A DNA stretch of 5,998 nt from Candidatus Cloacimonadota bacterium (GTDB lineage Bacteria > Cloacimonadota > Cloacimonadia > JGIOTU-2), in NCBI GenBank assembly GCA_014384665.1, contig JACNFI010000066.1, forward strand, positions 1 to 5,998. Reading direction: 5' to 3'. A model generated the notes under the pieces. That model saw only the letters and a program-made list of their open reading frames with translations. It was not told where the DNA came from and did not search any database. How positions within the stretch are numbered: the stretch's first letter is position 1; every line of letters begins with the position of its first letter. The translations under genes were made by a program, and so were the position numbers. Positions 5,610 through 5,998 of the stretch are shown here, in pieces.

Positions 5610-5998
5610 CATTACCCCACGTTGACCGTAAGTTCGATTTTCCAACTTTATTTGAAATAAAAATTATTAAAAAAGTATTAAATACAAATCCTACTAGAGA
5701 ATAGAATCCAACAGTAATATAAATATTATTGAATATGACATAACTTAAATATATACTGAAAAAACGGGAAAGTGTTAACAATATCTCGTAGCCTAAACTA
5801 AATTTCTGTAATCCCAAAATTTGCATACTCATGACTGCTGGAGCATTAATAAAAGAGACAAACGTAAATATCATTAAGATTTGAGCAAAAATACCAGCTA
5901 TTATCCATTCCTGCCCAAATACAAACCCAAATATTTTTCTAGAAAAAATCGTTACAACTATAAATGGTACTATTGATATATAAATCAGATGCAATGTA
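5602..5998 (-). CDS. Wzx-type polysaccharide flippase, C-terminal part
   Basis: The last 131 residues of a polytopic inner-membrane protein that continues beyond the right edge. The frame is open to the edge, and a TTG at 5994 is an internal Leu codon, not a start. Three to four membrane segments are visible: LIYISIVPFIVVTIF, a long one around WIIAGIFAQILMIFTFVSFI, GYEILLTLSRFFSIYLSYVIF, and VGFYSLVGFVFNTFLIIFI. The loop FGFVFGQEWIIAGIFAQIL and the later ILGLQKFSLGYEI match the typical C-terminal half of polysaccharide-biosynthesis flippases (MOP superfamily), where a short F-G-x-x-W motif precedes a membrane helix. The role would be to move lipid-linked repeat units from the cytoplasmic to the outer face. 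It ends in a short polar tail and overlaps the ATP-grasp start. Fold assignment is firm; the glycan exported is unknown. Confidence 0.85.
   Translation of the reverse strand, partial: TLHLIYISIVPFIVVTIFSRKIFGFVFGQEWIIAGIFAQILMIFTFVSFINAPAVMSMQILGLQKFSLGYEILLTLSRFFSIYLSYVIFNNIYITVGFYSLVGFVFNTFLIIFISNKVGKSNLRSTWGNDD
5615..5620 (-). promoter_or_regulatory. Likely ribosome binding site of the ATP-grasp gene
   Basis: GTGGGG lies 5 nt before the ATG at 5609 and 2 nt before the ATG at 5612, inside the last flippase codons. Its spacing favours the second of the two tandem ATGs. The match to a Shine-Dalgarno consensus is only partial. Confidence 0.4.

Overview
This is an AT-rich bacterial window with every convincing gene on the minus strand, so transcription runs from right to left. 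The content is typical of a surface-polysaccharide (O-antigen, capsule or exopolysaccharide) locus: the end of a Wzx-type flippase, an ATP-grasp ligase, an opine-type dehydrogenase resembling N5-(carboxyethyl)ornithine synthase, and three GT4-family glycosyltransferases. No rRNA, tRNA, insertion sequence, CRISPR array or convincing terminator was seen. The phylum cannot be fixed from sequence alone. The low GC fits many lineages. A clear Shine-Dalgarno site before the dehydrogenase argues mildly against groups that rarely use one.

Layout in order of transcription. The flippase (5998-5602, 5' end outside the window) overlaps the ATP-grasp gene (5609-4602) by 8 nt. The ATP-grasp gene is separated by only 2 nt from the dehydrogenase gene (4599-3667), whose Shine-Dalgarno site lies inside the last ATP-grasp codons. 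A 169-nt gap follows, with a perfect 9-bp hairpin and a weak promoter-like sequence. Then come glycosyltransferase A (3497-2412), glycosyltransferase B (2415-1363, 4-nt ATGA overlap), a 53-nt gap, and WbuB-like glycosyltransferase C (1309-83). The left edge carries an open frame without a start codon that looks protein-like and may be a fragment of another gene.

How the genes may work together. Glycosyltransferases A to C would build a lipid-linked repeat unit at the cytoplasmic face of the inner membrane, and the flippase would export it. The unusual part is the coupled flippase/ATP-grasp/dehydrogenase block. A CEOS-type enzyme joins pyruvate reductively to the side-chain amine of ornithine or lysine, and an ATP-grasp ligase forms amide bonds. 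Together they suggest a glycan carrying an amide-linked N-(1-carboxyethyl) amino acid. Such opine-like substituents are known in a few O-antigens, for example carboxyethyl-lysine on uronic acids in Providencia. This pathway is an inference from family resemblance and gene order, and it is the most interesting hypothesis in the window.
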